Positions 16,475 through 26,482 are shown, numbered from the stretch's first letter. The stretch: 64,000 bases of DNA from Bordetella genomosp. 1 (GCF_002261335.1 NZ_NEVL01000001.1:868001-932000), one strand, 5' to 3'. Program-made: numbers and translations. Notes: generated by a model from the letters alone, not told the origin.

Positions 16475-18193
16475 ATGCTTCGTCCCTGGCTCGCGAGTTA
16501 TCCCGAGGGTGTGCCGGCCGAGATATCGACCGAAGGCTATACCTCCCTCACCGACCTGCTCGATCAGGCGGTCGAGCGCTACGCCGACCGCATCGCCTGC
16601 ACCTCGCTGGGCGCCAACCTCACTTACGCCGATCTCGATGCCCATGGCCGCGCGTTTGCCGCCTGGCTGCAGGGCACCGGCCTGCCGCAGGGCGCGCGGG
16701 TCGCGCTGATGATGCCCAACGTGCCGGCCTATCTGGTGGCCCTGCTCGGCACGTTCCGCGCCGGCATGGTGGTGGTCAACGTCAACCCGCTCTACAAGAG
16801 CGAGGAGCTCGAGCGCCAGCTGCACGACAGCGGCGCCGAGGTCATCGTGATCCTGGAGAATTTCGCCAAGACGCTGCAGGATGTGCGCGACAAGGGCGAC
16901 CTGCGCCACGTCGTGATCGTGGCGCCCGGCGATCTGCTCGGCGGACTCAAGGCGCCGCTGGTGAATTTCGTCGCGCGACACGTCAAGAAGCTGGTGCCGC
17001 CCTGGCACATCGACGGTGCGCTGCGGCTGCCCGAGGTGCTCAAGCGCGGCAGCGGCGCGCCCTTCGCGCCGCCGCGCCTCGGGATGAACGATCTCGCGGT
17101 GCTGCAATACACCGGCGGCACCACCGGCACGCCCAAGGGCGCGATGCTGTCGCACGGCAATCTGGTGGCCAACGTGCTGCAGACCGAGGCCGTGGCGCAG
17201 CCCGCCGTGCGCGGCCACTCGGGTCCGCTCACCATCATCAGCGCCTTGCCGCTCTATCACGTGTTCGCGCTCACCACCTGCGGCCTCTATGGCATGCACG
17301 CGGGCATGCGCAACCTGCTCATCATCAATCCGCGCGACCAGGCCGCGCTGATCGGCGCCTGGAAGAAAACGCCCGTGAACCTGTTCCCGGGCGTCAACAC
17401 GCTGTTCAATGCGCTGGCCAACAATCCCGAATTCGCCAAGCTCGACTTCGAGCCGCTGCGGCTCACGCTGGGCGGCGGCATGGCGGTGCAGGAGGTGGTG
17501 GCGCAACGCTGGCTCAAGCTCACCGGCAAGCCGCTGATCGAGGGCTACGGCCTGTCCGAGACCTCGCCCGTGGCCACCGTGAATCCCACCAACGCCACCG
17601 AGTACTCCGGTTCGATCGGCCTGCCGCTGCCGTCCACCGACGTGGCGATCCTGGACGACGCCGGCCACGAGCTGCCGTATGGCGAACGCGGCGAGGTCTG
17701 CATCCGGGGGCCGCAGGTGATGCTGGGCTACTGGAACAAGCCTGACGAGACCCGCAACGTGATGACCCAGGACGGTTTTTTCCGTACCGGCGACATCGGC
17801 ATCATGGACGAGCGCGGCTACGTGCGCATCGTCGACCGCAAGAAAGACATGATCGCGGTGTCGGGCTTCAAGGTCTATCCCAACGAGGTGGAGGCCGTGA
17901 TCGCCGCCCATCCCAAGATCCTGGAGTGCGCCGTGGTGGGCGTCACCGATCCGCATTCGGGCGAGGCCGTGCGCGCTTACGTGGTGCCCAAGGATCCCAG
18001 CCTCACCGTCGCCGAGGTCGAGGCCTGGTGCCGCGAAAAACTCACCGGCTACAAGCGGCCGCGCCAGATCGAGCTGCGCCAGGAGCTGCCCAAGAGCAAC
18101 GTCGGCAAGATCCTGCGGCGCGAGCTGCGCGACGAGGCGCAGGCCGAAGTGGACGGGCAGGGCGGCGGCGCCACCCAGGCCACCGGCACCTGA
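16475..18193 (+). CDS. fadD: Long-chain fatty acid--CoA ligase
   Basis: 572 residues, starting at the ATG preceded by GGGAG; an upstream in-frame start at 16415 lacks this and is rejected. The AMP-binding loop YTGGTTGTPKGAML is near residue 212, followed by GYGLSETSP, the hinge region DRKKDMIAVSGFKVYPNEVE and the C-terminal lysine segment (PKSNVGKILRRELR). It activates fatty acids to acyl-CoA for beta-oxidation, which fits the FadE-type dehydrogenase at the end of the window, though the two are far apart. It ends at a strong terminator. Confidence 0.95.
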   Translation: MLRPWLASYPEGVPAEISTEGYTSLTDLLDQAVERYADRIACTSLGANLTYADLDAHGRAFAAWLQGTGLPQGARVALMMPNVPAYLVALLGTFRAGMVVVNVNPLYKSEELERQLHDSGAEVIVILENFAKTLQDVRDKGDLRHVVIVAPGDLLGGLKAPLVNFVARHVKKLVPPWHIDGALRLPEVLKRGSGAPFAPPRLGMNDLAVLQYTGGTTGTPKGAMLSHGNLVANVLQTEAVAQPAVRGHSGPLTIISALPLYHVFALTTCGLYGMHAGMRNLLIINPRDQAALIGAWKKTPVNLFPGVNTLFNALANNPEFAKLDFEPLRLTLGGGMAVQEVVAQRWLKLTGKPLIEGYGLSETSPVATVNPTNATEYSGSIGLPLPSTDVAILDDAGHELPYGERGEVCIRGPQVMLGYWNKPDETRNVMTQDGFFRTGDIGIMDERGYVRIVDRKKDMIAVSGFKVYPNEVEAVIAAHPKILECAVVGVTDPHSGEAVRAYVVPKDPSLTVAEVEAWCREKLTGYKRPRQIELRQELPKSNVGKILRRELRDEAQAEVDGQGGGATQATGT

Positions 18194-18212
18194 TGCGCGG
18201 CCTCGCGCAAAC

Positions 18213-18239
18213 GAAAAACCCCGCGCCGCGGGGTTTTTC
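18213..18239. terminator. Bidirectional terminator between fadD and suhB
   Basis: The hairpin AAAAACCCCGCG / CGCGGGGTTTTT has an A tract on the left and a T tract on the right, so it can end transcription of both convergent genes. Confidence 0.9.
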
Positions 18240-18257
18240 ATGGATGCGCGATGCGTA

Positions 18258-19121
18258 TCAGGCGCGCGGCTTGAGGTGCGGCGCGATCATGCGGGCCAGG
18301 GCCTCGGCCACCTTGGGATTGCCCGACACCACCCGGCCGCCCTGCGGCCACGGCTCCTCGCCATGCATGTCGTGGCACACGCCGCCCGCTTCGCGCAGGA
18401 TCAGCGTGCCGGCGGCGACGTCCCAGGGCGCCAGGCCCATCTCCCAATAGCCGTCGTAGCGGCCGGCGGCCGTCCAGGCCAGGTCGAGCGCCGCGGCGCC
18501 CATGCGGCGCACGCCGCGCGCGGTGCAGATCGCGTCGCGCAGCATCGGCATGTATTGGTCGGCGAACGAAAAATCGCGGAACGGGAAGCCCGTGGCCAAG
18601 ACCGACTCTTCGAGCGTGGCCGTGCGCGAGCAGGCGATGCGGCGGCCGTTGAGCCACGCGCCCACGCCGTGCACGCCGGTGAAGAGCTCTTCGCGGTTGG
18701 GGTCGTAGACCACGCCGATCACCGGCGTGTCGATCTCGATCGGCGCGCCCGGGCCGATCTGCGTGCCGGCATGCGCGACCAGCGCGATCGAGACCGCGTA
18801 GTGCGGGATGCCATGCAGGAAGTTGGTGGTGCCATCGAGCGGATCGATGTACCAGGTGGCCACGCCTTGCTCCCGGCCGCCGGTTTCCTCGGCCACGATG
18901 CCGTAGGCCGGTGTGCGCTCGCGCAGCACCTCCAGCACGGCGGCCTCGGCTTCGCGATCGGCCTGCGAGACCAGATCGTTGTGCGCCTTGTGGTCGATGA
19001 CCAGATCGGCGCGCCGGTGGGCATAGGATTGCAGGATCGCCGCGCCCGCATGCGCGGCCGAGACGGCGGTGTCGATGGCGGCGCCGAGATCCAGCGCGGC
19101 CTTGGAGGAGGGCGTGTTCAT
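18258..19121 (-). CDS. suhB: Inositol monophosphatase family protein SuhB
   Basis: 287 residues. Contains the metal-binding signatures EETGG, IDPLDGTTNFLHG and WDVAAGTLILREAGG of the inositol monophosphatase family. In E. coli SuhB is an inositol-1-phosphatase that also joins the rRNA antitermination complex. An insertion around PGAPIEIDTPVIG is slightly longer than in E. coli. Single gene, divergent from mnmC. Confidence 0.92.
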   Translation of the reverse strand: MNTPSSKAALDLGAAIDTAVSAAHAGAAILQSYAHRRADLVIDHKAHNDLVSQADREAEAAVLEVLRERTPAYGIVAEETGGREQGVATWYIDPLDGTTNFLHGIPHYAVSIALVAHAGTQIGPGAPIEIDTPVIGVVYDPNREELFTGVHGVGAWLNGRRIACSRTATLEESVLATGFPFRDFSFADQYMPMLRDAICTARGVRRMGAAALDLAWTAAGRYDGYWEMGLAPWDVAAGTLILREAGGVCHDMHGEEPWPQGGRVVSGNPKVAEALARMIAPHLKPRA

Positions 19122-19290
19122 GCATCAAGTGTAAGCCTGCAAGTGAGACGTTTTGACGAAATGGTCCGGCGCGCGCTTGATGCGGGTCATATCGGCGCCG
19201 CCGCCGTGGCTTGCGGCCAACGGCCACGAGCCTGCGCGCGCGCCCGAGGCGGTAGACTTGCGGGCGCAACCGTCTCCGCCCCGATCCGCC

Positions 19291-21147
19291 ATGTCTTCGT
19301 CTTTTCTTCCCCTCACGCCGGCCGCGATCGCGCTCGACGCGCAGGGCCGCCTGATGAGCCCGCAATACGACGACGTCTACAACGCGCCGTCGGATGCCTA
19401 CGGCCAGACGCAGACCGTGTTTCTGCAGGGCAATGAACTGCCGCAGCGCTGGCGCGGCCGCGCCGCCTTCACGGTGTGCGAGACCGGCTTCGGCCTGGGC
19501 ACCAACTTTCTCGCGCTGTGGCAGGCGTGGCGCGCCGATCCCGCGCGCAGCGCGCGGCTGCACATGGTGTCGATCGAGGGGCATCCCTTCGATCGCGAGA
19601 CCCTGCTCGCGCTGCGCGACACGCACGTGCCGGAGCCGCTGCGCACGCTGGCCGACGCGCTGTATGCGCAGTGGCCCGCGCGCCTGCCGGGCCTGCACCG
19701 ACTCGAGTTCGAGGGCGGCGCGGTCACGCTGACGCTGGCCTTCGGCACGGCCGCGCGCATCGCGCCTCAATTGCGGGCGCGTGTCGATGCGTATTTCTTC
19801 GATGGCTTCGTGCCGCGCCACAATCCGGAGATGTGGGAGCCCGCGCTGCTGCGCCGGCTGGCGCGGCTGGCCGCGCCCGACGCCACCTTCGCCACCTGGT
19901 GCGTGGCCGGCCCGGTGCGCGCCGCCCTGCGCGAGGCCGGCTTCGAGGTCGAGCGGCGCGAGGGCGCCGCCGGCAAATGGAACATCGCGGTGGGCCGCCG
20001 TGCCCCCTGGACCGCCCAGCACAGACCCGTCGCGCCGCCGCCTGCCGCGCCCCACGCCACGCTGCTGGTGGTGGGCGCGGGCCTGGCCGGCGCGGGCGTG
20101 GCGCACGCGCTGGCGCGGCGCGGTCGCGCGGTCACCGTGCTGGCACCCGCGGCGCCGGCCCATCACGATCATCTGGCCGCCGCCCTCACGCCCGTGATCG
20201 CGCGCGACGACAATCCGCGCGCCCGGCTGGCACGCGCCGGCAGTCTGGCGGCGCGGCGCTGCTGGGCGCATCTGCCCGACAGCATCGTGCGCCGCTGCGG
20301 CACGCTGCAACTCGAACGCGACGACGCGCAGCCCCTGCTGGCGCAGGCGCTGCAAAGCCTGCAGTTTCCCGAATCCTGGGCGCGCGCGGTCACGGCCGCG
20401 GAGGCCGGGGCGCTCGCGGGCCTGCCGCTGGCGCGCGGCGGCGTGTGGTTCGCCGACGGCATGCTGGTGCGGCCGCAGGCGTTGATCGATGCCTTGCTCG
20501 ATCACCCCTTGATCACGCGGCGCGAGGGCGAGGTCGCCCGCGTGGACGGGCGCGGCGCCGGCTGGGCCGCCGAAGACGCGGCCGGCGCCACGCTGGCGCA
20601 CGCCGATCACGTGATCCTGGCCAATGCCGGCGCGGCCCATGGCGTGCTGGCGCGCAGCGGCCTGCTCGCGCCCTTGCCGCGCCTGGCGCAGATGCATGCG
20701 CTGGCCGGCGAGGTCACGCAGCTCCCTGCCGACGCGCTGGCGGGCGGACCGCGCTGCGTGGTGGCGGGGGAAGGCTATCTGCTGCCGCAGGTCGAGGGCT
20801 GGTGCGTGGCCGGTGGCACCTATGTGCATGGAGCGACGAGCTCGCAGGTGTCGGCCGCCGGGCAGCTCACCAATATCGGCAAGGCCGGCGGCCTGTTGGC
20901 CGCGCCGCCCGACCTGGCCGGCATGGCCGGCGCGTTGCCGGGCTGGGCGGGCTGGCGCGCGGTGCTGCCGGGCCGGCTGCCCGCCGTGGGGCCGCTGGCC
21001 CATGCCGAAGGGATGTGGCTGGCGACCGGCTACGCGTCGCGCGGCCTGAGCTGGTCGGCGTTGATGGGGGAGGTGATTGCGGCTGCCTTGGAAGGCGAGC
21101 CGGCCCCGCTCGAGGCCGATTTGCTCGCCGGCATCGCCCCGCGCTGA
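19291..21147 (+). CDS. mnmC: Bifunctional tRNA modification enzyme MnmC
   Basis: 618 residues. The N-terminal methyltransferase domain (to ~235) has the SAM loop [11 protein letters not shown] and the FFDGF motif. The C-terminal FAD-dependent oxidoreductase starts at [20 protein letters not shown] (~residue 255) and ends with [18 protein letters not shown]. Together they convert cmnm5(s2)U to mnm5(s2)U at the wobble position of tRNAs. The frame extends upstream to 19153, but homology begins at the ATG at 19291. Confidence 0.95.
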   Translation: MSSSFLPLTPAAIALDAQGRLMSPQYDDVYNAPSDAYGQTQTVFLQGNELPQRWRGRAAFTVCETGFGLGTNFLALWQAWRADPARSARLHMVSIEGHPFDRETLLALRDTHVPEPLRTLADALYAQWPARLPGLHRLEFEGGAVTLTLAFGTAARIAPQLRARVDAYFFDGFVPRHNPEMWEPALLRRLARLAAPDATFATWCVAGPVRAALREAGFEVERREGAAGKWNIAVGRRAPWTAQHRPVAPPPAAPHATLLVVGAGLAGAGVAHALARRGRAVTVLAPAAPAHHDHLAAALTPVIARDDNPRARLARAGSLAARRCWAHLPDSIVRRCGTLQLERDDAQPLLAQALQSLQFPESWARAVTAAEAGALAGLPLARGGVWFADGMLVRPQALIDALLDHPLITRREGEVARVDGRGAGWAAEDAAGATLAHADHVILANAGAAHGVLARSGLLAPLPRLAQMHALAGEVTQLPADALAGGPRCVVAGEGYLLPQVEGWCVAGGTYVHGATSSQVSAAGQLTNIGKAGGLLAAPPDLAGMAGALPGWAGWRAVLPGRLPAVGPLAHAEGMWLATGYASRGLSWSALMGEVIAAALEGEPAPLEADLLAGIAPR

Positions 21148-21320
21148 GGGCGCTTGGGCTTCGACCCCGGTGGTGGACCCGGCCGACGCTTTATTGAGCG
21201 CCTCCGACGCAATACAGGTGCGATGTTGCCGATTTGCTGCCAGAATGAGCGAAATTCGGACTCTTTACTCTGTCTAGGCGGCCCCGCTGCGCGGTCCGCC
21301 GACCCTGCCCGGACGGCATG

Positions 21321-21356
21321 TTTCGTGCCGTCCCGGGGAGGGCTGACGGCACGAAA
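21321..21356. promoter_or_regulatory. 12-bp inverted repeat ahead of the GH31 gene
   Basis: TTTCGTGCCGTC (21321-21332) and GACGGCACGAAA (21345-21356) are perfectly complementary, with a 12-nt G-rich loop. It sits ~85 bp before the GH31 start and ~175 bp after mnmC. No T run follows, so it is more likely an operator or a 5'-leader stem than a terminator. Nothing else is recognised in the 294-bp gap. Confidence 0.5.
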
Positions 21357-21441
21357 TGAGGGACCGAGTTTATTTCAAGGGCCAAATCCGTCAAAATAAC
21401 GACTTTTATTGGTTTTTTTGGCTAAAGCCGGGGGATGCTCT

Positions 21442-23667
21442 GTGCCGCCGAAGTACGACTTTGATCATACTAACCAGCTCGAATCCGTCGAGCTGCTGAC
21501 ATCCCGTCCCAGCCGCAATGATTTCGATGCGGGCGATGGCCTGCGGCTGGTCGTCGAAGCGCACGCACCCGGCGTATTTCGCCTGCGGTGTGCGTTTGCC
21601 TCGCATTTCAACGAAGACAAACCCAGTTCGCGCGTCCGCGCGATCACCGAGATGCTGCTGGCGCGCGAAGAAGCCGTCGGCGAAGCCACGCTCGCGCCGC
21701 GCGATGACGGCAACGGCTGGCGCATCACGCAGGGCGACGTGTCGCTCGAGATCCTGAACGATCCCGTGCGCGTGGTGCTCTGGCGCGGCGAGACCCAGGT
21801 GCTCACCTCCGAGGTGTCGGCGCAGACGCCCGCCTTCGGGCACAACGCGCTCGACGAAGACGCGCACGCCGTCTGGAATGCCGCATTCACGCTCGGCAGC
21901 GGCGAGCGGGTGTATGGCCTGGGCGAAACCCCGGGCGATCTCAACCGCCGCGACGAATCCGTGGTCTCGGATGATCCCGAGCATCGCGCGTTGCCGCTCG
22001 CCTGGAGCCCGACGGGCTGGGGCGTGTACGCCAACACCCTGCGCCGCGTCGAACACGCGGTGGGTGTGGCGCCCGCCGACACCGCCTACACGCTCACGAT
22101 CGACGATCCGGTGCTCGACCTGTTCCTGTTCGCAGGCGAGCCGGGCGAGATCCTGAACCAGTACAGCGCCCTGACCGGCCGCGCCGGCCAGCCCGTGCTG
22201 TGGGCCCTGGGCGCCTGGCTGGCCCAGGCCAAGGGCGAGATGCCCACGCAGACCGTGGCGCTGGTCGAGCAGTTCCGCTCGCACCAGATCCCGCTCGACG
22301 TGGTGTCGCTGGCCACGCCGGCCGCCTGGCACTTCGCCGCCGACAAGTCGGTGTTCGAGTGGGACGCGCAGCGTTTCCCCGATGCGCGCCAGGTGCTGGC
22401 CCTGTTCCACAAGCACAACGTGCACGTGTCGGGCACGGGCTTTCCGGGCGTGCTCAAGCAGAGCCCGCTGTTCGAGGAGCTCGAAGACCGCGGCTGGCTG
22501 CTCACCAAGGACGACGGCAGCGCCCAGGTGTTCGACGGCAATGCCGCCACCGACGGGCAGCCCTATGGCCTGCTCGACCTGACGTACCGCGACGCCTACG
22601 CGCTGTGGGTCGAACGCCATCGCCAGCTGGTCGATGACGGCCTCGACGCGCCGGCCTGCGACGCCCAGATCGCCATCCCCGATGGCGTGTCGGCGCGCAA
22701 CGGCGAGTCCGGTCCGGCGCTGCGCACCATGTATCCGCTGCTGGCCCGTCGCGCGCTGTTCGATGCGGTGGCCGGACACAAGGTCCCGCCCGAAGGCGTG
22801 GTGCCCAGCACCGACCTGTTCCCGGCCGGCCAGCGCCTGCCGTGGCAGGCAGGCCCCAAGGTCAGCAACGATTGGGACGGCCTGCAGCACACGCTGCGCA
22901 CCGCGCTCTCGATCGGCGCGAGCGGCCTGCCTGTGCAGGTGCACGCGATCGGCTCGGCCGAGTCCGGCCTCGAAGGCATGAGCGCCGAGCTCTACCTGCG
23001 CTGGCTGCAGGCCTCGGTGTTTTCGGCCAATTTCAGCTTCCAGGGCGTCGAGGGCCTGTTGCCCTGGGCCTTTGGCGAAGAGACGCTGGCGCACGCCCGC
23101 ACGTGGCTGCAATGGCGCTACCGCCTGATTCCGTATGTGCTGGGCGCGATCGAAGACGCCGGCCGCACCGGCCTGCCGGTGCAGCGCTCGATGGCGATGT
23201 CGTTCCCCAACGATCCCGATGCCCACGACTGGGACCTGCAATACCTGCTGGGCCCGGCCCTGCTGGTGGCGCCGGTGACCGCGCCGGGCAAGGCGGTGCG
23301 GGTGTACCTGCCGCGCGGCGAGGCCTGGTGGGACCTGAACACCGGCCATCGCTACGAAGGCGGCACCACCTGGACCATCGAGTGCGGCCCGGAGCAGTTC
23401 CCGGTGTTCGGCCGCGAGGGCCACATGCTCTGTCTCGGACCCGCCGCGCAGCACACCGGCGAGTTCAATTCGGCGCGCATTCTCGACGAAGTCTGGATGT
23501 TCGGCATGCCGGTCCACAACCCGGTGGTCATGCGGAATAAAATCCGCGTGATGCAGATGCAGGGCTCCAGCTACATCAAGGGCCTGGAAGGCCTGCGCAT
23601 TCTTCCCTCCGAAGGCCTGGAGGTGAAGCGCCGCGGCGCCGAAGTCCGCATCTCGCGGGCCCGCTGA
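21442..23667 (+). CDS. Glycoside hydrolase family 31-like protein, acid/base residue apparently missing
   Basis: A 741-residue protein with the layout of YicI-type GH31 enzymes: N-terminal beta domain (GSGERVYGLGETPG), barrel with IPLDVVSL and WDAQRFPDARQVL, the nucleophile region ACDAQIAIP (Asp407 at the YicI Asp416 position), and C-terminal sheets (GPALLVAPVTAPGKAVRVYLPRG). The acid/base motif WGGD/W.GDN reads W468-QAGPK, with no Asp at that place, and the substrate loop D(I/V)GGF reads HAIGSAE. GTG at 21442 is chosen for its GGGGGA site; TTG at 21409 is the only longer option. No sugar genes adjoin. It may be inactive or act on an unusual substrate. Confidence 0.85.
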   Translation: MPPKYDFDHTNQLESVELLTSRPSRNDFDAGDGLRLVVEAHAPGVFRLRCAFASHFNEDKPSSRVRAITEMLLAREEAVGEATLAPRDDGNGWRITQGDVSLEILNDPVRVVLWRGETQVLTSEVSAQTPAFGHNALDEDAHAVWNAAFTLGSGERVYGLGETPGDLNRRDESVVSDDPEHRALPLAWSPTGWGVYANTLRRVEHAVGVAPADTAYTLTIDDPVLDLFLFAGEPGEILNQYSALTGRAGQPVLWALGAWLAQAKGEMPTQTVALVEQFRSHQIPLDVVSLATPAAWHFAADKSVFEWDAQRFPDARQVLALFHKHNVHVSGTGFPGVLKQSPLFEELEDRGWLLTKDDGSAQVFDGNAATDGQPYGLLDLTYRDAYALWVERHRQLVDDGLDAPACDAQIAIPDGVSARNGESGPALRTMYPLLARRALFDAVAGHKVPPEGVVPSTDLFPAGQRLPWQAGPKVSNDWDGLQHTLRTALSIGASGLPVQVHAIGSAESGLEGMSAELYLRWLQASVFSANFSFQGVEGLLPWAFGEETLAHARTWLQWRYRLIPYVLGAIEDAGRTGLPVQRSMAMSFPNDPDAHDWDLQYLLGPALLVAPVTAPGKAVRVYLPRGEAWWDLNTGHRYEGGTTWTIECGPEQFPVFGREGHMLCLGPAAQHTGEFNSARILDEVWMFGMPVHNPVVMRNKIRVMQMQGSSYIKGLEGLRILPSEGLEVKRRGAEVRISRAR

Positions 23668-23702
23668 CGCCACGCCGCCCGGCGCGCAAGCGCCTGGCAG
23701 AC

Positions 23703-23735
23703 CGGGCCGGCCCCCCACGGGCCGGCCCGATTCTC
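23703..23735 (+). terminator. Probable terminator after the GH31-like gene
   Basis: Perfect 11-bp arms CGGGCCGGCCC / GGGCCGGCCCG with a 5-nt loop, followed by ATTCTCTC, a modest T-rich tail. The rest of the gap up to metN is AT-rich (23790-23865) and presumably holds the metN promoter, which I could not pin down. Confidence 0.65.
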
Positions 23736-23867
23736 TCCTGCTGACCCGTTCGCGCGAGCCCGCCGGCCCGCGTGCCGGGTCGCAGCCGTTTTATATAACT
23801 CCTAGTTATTAAAAGAGGATAAATCAGTCGTTCTCTTTAGAAAGCTGGCAATACAAAATTACATGCC

Positions 23868-24956
23868 ATGATCCATATTCAACACCTATCCAAGACGTAC
23901 GCCACGCCGCATGGCCGCTTCGAGGCCCTGCGCGACATCAACCTGCACATCGAGCAGGGCGAGGTGTTCGGCATCATCGGTCCCAGCGGGGCCGGTAAAA
24001 GTACGCTGGTTCAGTGCATCAACCTGCTCGAGCGCCCCGACCAGGGCTCGATCACCATCGGCGATCAGGTCCTGACCGGCCTGTCCGAGGCGCAGCTGCG
24101 CAGCCAGCGCCGCCGCATCGGCATGGTGTTTCAGGGCTTCAATCTGCTGGCGCGCCGCACGGTCTATGGCAACGTGGCGCTGCCGCTCGAGATCGCCGGC
24201 GTGGCACGCGCCGAAATCCCGGCCAAGGTGGAGCGCCTGCTGGCGCTCGTGGGCCTGGAGCACCTGCGCGATCGCTATCCCAGCCAGATCAGCGGCGGCC
24301 AGAAGCAGCGCGTGGGCATCGCGCGCGCGCTCGCCAACGACCCCGACGTGCTGCTGAGCGACGAGGCCACCTCGGCGCTCGATCCCGAGACCACGCACAA
24401 CATTCTCGCGTTGCTGCGCGACATCAATCGCAAGACCGGCGTCACCGTCGTGATGATCACGCACCAGATGGAAGTGGTGCGCGAGATCTGCGATCGCGTG
24501 GCGGTGCTGTCGCAGGGCGAAGTGATCGAGCTGGGCCGCACGCAGGACGTGTTCGCGTCGCCGCGCCACGAGGTCACGCGGGGCATGGTCTCGGCCGCCA
24601 CCGCCTCCGACCTGACCGACGGCACGCTCACCGCGCTGCAGGCGCGCATCGCCGCCACCGCAGCCGCGAACCCGGGCCAGGCCGTGCGCCTGTGGCGCCT
24701 GGCGCTGGCCGGCAACGACGCCACCGGCGCCGTGCTGTCCGATCTGTCGCGTCAGTTTGCGCTCGACATCAGTCTCGTCCAGGCCCGCGTCGAAGACATC
24801 AAGGGCGTTGCCGTCGGCACGCTGTTCGTATTGGCGCAAGGCGCGCCGCAGGCGGTCGAGGCGGCGCGCGCCGCCCTCATCGCCCGTGAAATCACCGTAG
24901 AAGAAATTGCTCATGAGTCCGCAACTGATCGACCTGCTTATCACGTCGCTGCTTGA
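23868..24956 (+). CDS. metN: Methionine import ATP-binding protein MetN
   Basis: 362 residues. Walker A GPSGAGKST (38-46), signature SGGQKQR (from Ser142), Walker B ending Asp165-Glu166 with the unusual LLSDEATSALD typical of MetN, and the C-terminal NIL/ACT-like regulatory domain (~275-345) that gives trans-inhibition by methionine. It energises D/L-methionine uptake with MetI and MetQ. Its 3' end overlaps metI by 44 bp, so translation is probably coupled. Confidence 0.96.
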   Translation: MIHIQHLSKTYATPHGRFEALRDINLHIEQGEVFGIIGPSGAGKSTLVQCINLLERPDQGSITIGDQVLTGLSEAQLRSQRRRIGMVFQGFNLLARRTVYGNVALPLEIAGVARAEIPAKVERLLALVGLEHLRDRYPSQISGGQKQRVGIARALANDPDVLLSDEATSALDPETTHNILALLRDINRKTGVTVVMITHQMEVVREICDRVAVLSQGEVIELGRTQDVFASPRHEVTRGMVSAATASDLTDGTLTALQARIAATAAANPGQAVRLWRLALAGNDATGAVLSDLSRQFALDISLVQARVEDIKGVAVGTLFVLAQGAPQAVEAARAALIAREITVEEIAHESATDRPAYHVAA

Positions 24957-25566
24957 AACCCTGCTGATGGTCGGCGTGGCCGGCGGGATCGCGGTGCTGG
25001 TGGGCATTCCGCTCGGCGTGATCCTGATCGTGACCGCCCGCGGCGCGCTGCTCGAAAACCTGGCCGTCAATGGCGTGCTGGGCCTGATCGTGAACGCCAC
25101 CCGCTCGGTGCCGTTCGTGATCCTGATGGTCGCCATCATCCCGTTCACCCGCTGGGTGGCGCAGACCTCGATCGGCACCACCGCGGCAATCGTGCCGCTG
25201 GCCGTGGCCGCGATCCCGTTCATGGCGCGCATCGCCGAGAACGCGATGCGCGAGATCGATCCCGGCCTGATCACCGCCGCGCGCGCCATGGGCGCCTCGC
25301 CCATGCAGATCATCGCCAAGGTGCTGCTGCCCGAAGCCCTGCCGGGCCTGGTGGCCGCCACCATCGTCACCATCGTCAGCCTGATCGGCTACTCGGCCAT
25401 GGCCGGCGCGATCGGCGGCGGCGGCCTGGGCGACCTGGGCATCCGCTACGGCTACCAGCGCTTCCTGCCCGAAGTGATGCTGGCCGTCGTGGTGGTGCTG
25501 ATCGTGCTGGTGCAGGCCGTCCAGAGCTTCGGCGACTGGCTGGTGCGCCGCATGTCGCATCGCTGA
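24913..25566 (+). CDS. metI: Methionine ABC transporter permease MetI
   Basis: 217 residues with five predicted membrane helices. The EAA loop is AENAMREIDPGLITAARAMGA (written here from AENAMREI to RAMGA), the contact for MetN. The ATG at 24913 is preferred to the TTG two codons earlier. Second gene of metNIQ; SYSAMAGAIGGGGLGDLGIRYGY-type C-terminal motif (GGGGLGDLGIRYGYQRF) is diagnostic of MetI. Confidence 0.95.
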   Translation: MSPQLIDLLITSLLETLLMVGVAGGIAVLVGIPLGVILIVTARGALLENLAVNGVLGLIVNATRSVPFVILMVAIIPFTRWVAQTSIGTTAAIVPLAVAAIPFMARIAENAMREIDPGLITAARAMGASPMQIIAKVLLPEALPGLVAATIVTIVSLIGYSAMAGAIGGGGLGDLGIRYGYQRFLPEVMLAVVVVLIVLVQAVQSFGDWLVRRMSHR

Positions 25567-25629
25567 ACCCGTTTCGATTTTCCGTTTTTCACCCCACACC
25601 CGATCCCTCCTCCTGGACTACACCGCATC

Positions 25630-26427
25630 ATGAGCATCAAGTTTCTGAAGTCGCTGGCCGCGTTCGCCGTGGGCGCCGCCGTTATCGCCCAGCCGGCCCT
25701 GGCGCAGGACAAGCCGCTGAAGATCGGCGTGACCGCCGGCCCGCACGCCCAGATTTTCGAAGTGGTGAAGCAGGAAGCCGCCAAGCAGGGCCTGAACCTG
25801 CAGGTCATCGAATTCAGCGACTACGTGCAGCCCAACGTCGCGCTGGCCGCCGGTGACCTGGATCTGAACAGCTACCAGCACCAGCCCTACCTCGACAACG
25901 CCAATGCCGACCGCAAGTACAACCTGGTCAGCGTCGGCAAGACCGTGATCTTCCCGATCGGCATCTACAGCAAGAAGATCAAGAGCCTCGACGAGCTCAA
26001 GGACGGCGCGCGCATCGGCATCCCGAACGACCCGACCAACGGCGGCCGCGCGCTGCTGCTGCTGCAAGACAAGGGCCTGATCAAGCTGCGTCCGGAAGCC
26101 GGTCTGAAGGCCACGCCGATCGACGTCGTCGAAAACAAGAAGAAGCTGCGCTTCATCGAACTCGACGCCGCCCAGCTGCCGCGCTCGCTCGACGACACCG
26201 ACGCCTCCGCCGTGAACACCAACTTCGCGCTGGAAGCCGGCCTGGATCCCAAGAAGGACGCCATCGCCCAGGAATCGCCCGACTCGCCGTACGCCAACGT
26301 GCTGGTCGTGCGCGCCAAGGACAAGGATCGCGCCGACATCCAGAAGCTGGTGTCGATCTATCACAGCGCCCCGGTGAAGGAATTCATCAACACCAAGTAC
26401 AAGGGCGCCGTCATCGCCGCCTGGTAA
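25630..26427 (+). CDS. metQ: Methionine-binding periplasmic protein MetQ
   Basis: 265 residues of the NlpA/MetQ family. The signal peptide (1-25, ending PALA-QDK) lacks a lipobox Cys, so the protein is probably soluble in the periplasm or held by its uncleaved signal rather than lipidated. Motifs GVTAGPHAQIFEVVK, NSYQHQPYLDN and AVNTNFALEAGLDP are characteristic. It is 63 bp after metI and ends in a strong terminator, closing the operon. Confidence 0.95.
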   Translation: MSIKFLKSLAAFAVGAAVIAQPALAQDKPLKIGVTAGPHAQIFEVVKQEAAKQGLNLQVIEFSDYVQPNVALAAGDLDLNSYQHQPYLDNANADRKYNLVSVGKTVIFPIGIYSKKIKSLDELKDGARIGIPNDPTNGGRALLLLQDKGLIKLRPEAGLKATPIDVVENKKKLRFIELDAAQLPRSLDDTDASAVNTNFALEAGLDPKKDAIAQESPDSPYANVLVVRAKDKDRADIQKLVSIYHSAPVKEFINTKYKGAVIAAW

Positions 26428-26456
26428 ATCACCAGCCGCGCTGCCGCGTGTCAGCG

Positions 26457-26482
26457 AAGCCGCCCGAGAGGGCGGCTTTTTC
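26457..26482 (+). terminator. Terminator of the metNIQ operon
   Basis: AAGCCGCCC-GAGA-GGGCGGCTT stem followed directly by five T. Confidence 0.92.

Noticed and set aside
23790-23867. Methionine-responsive riboswitch (SAM type) ahead of metN
   Set aside because: The leader is short and AT-rich, without a multi-helix SAM-box pattern or a terminator before metN.
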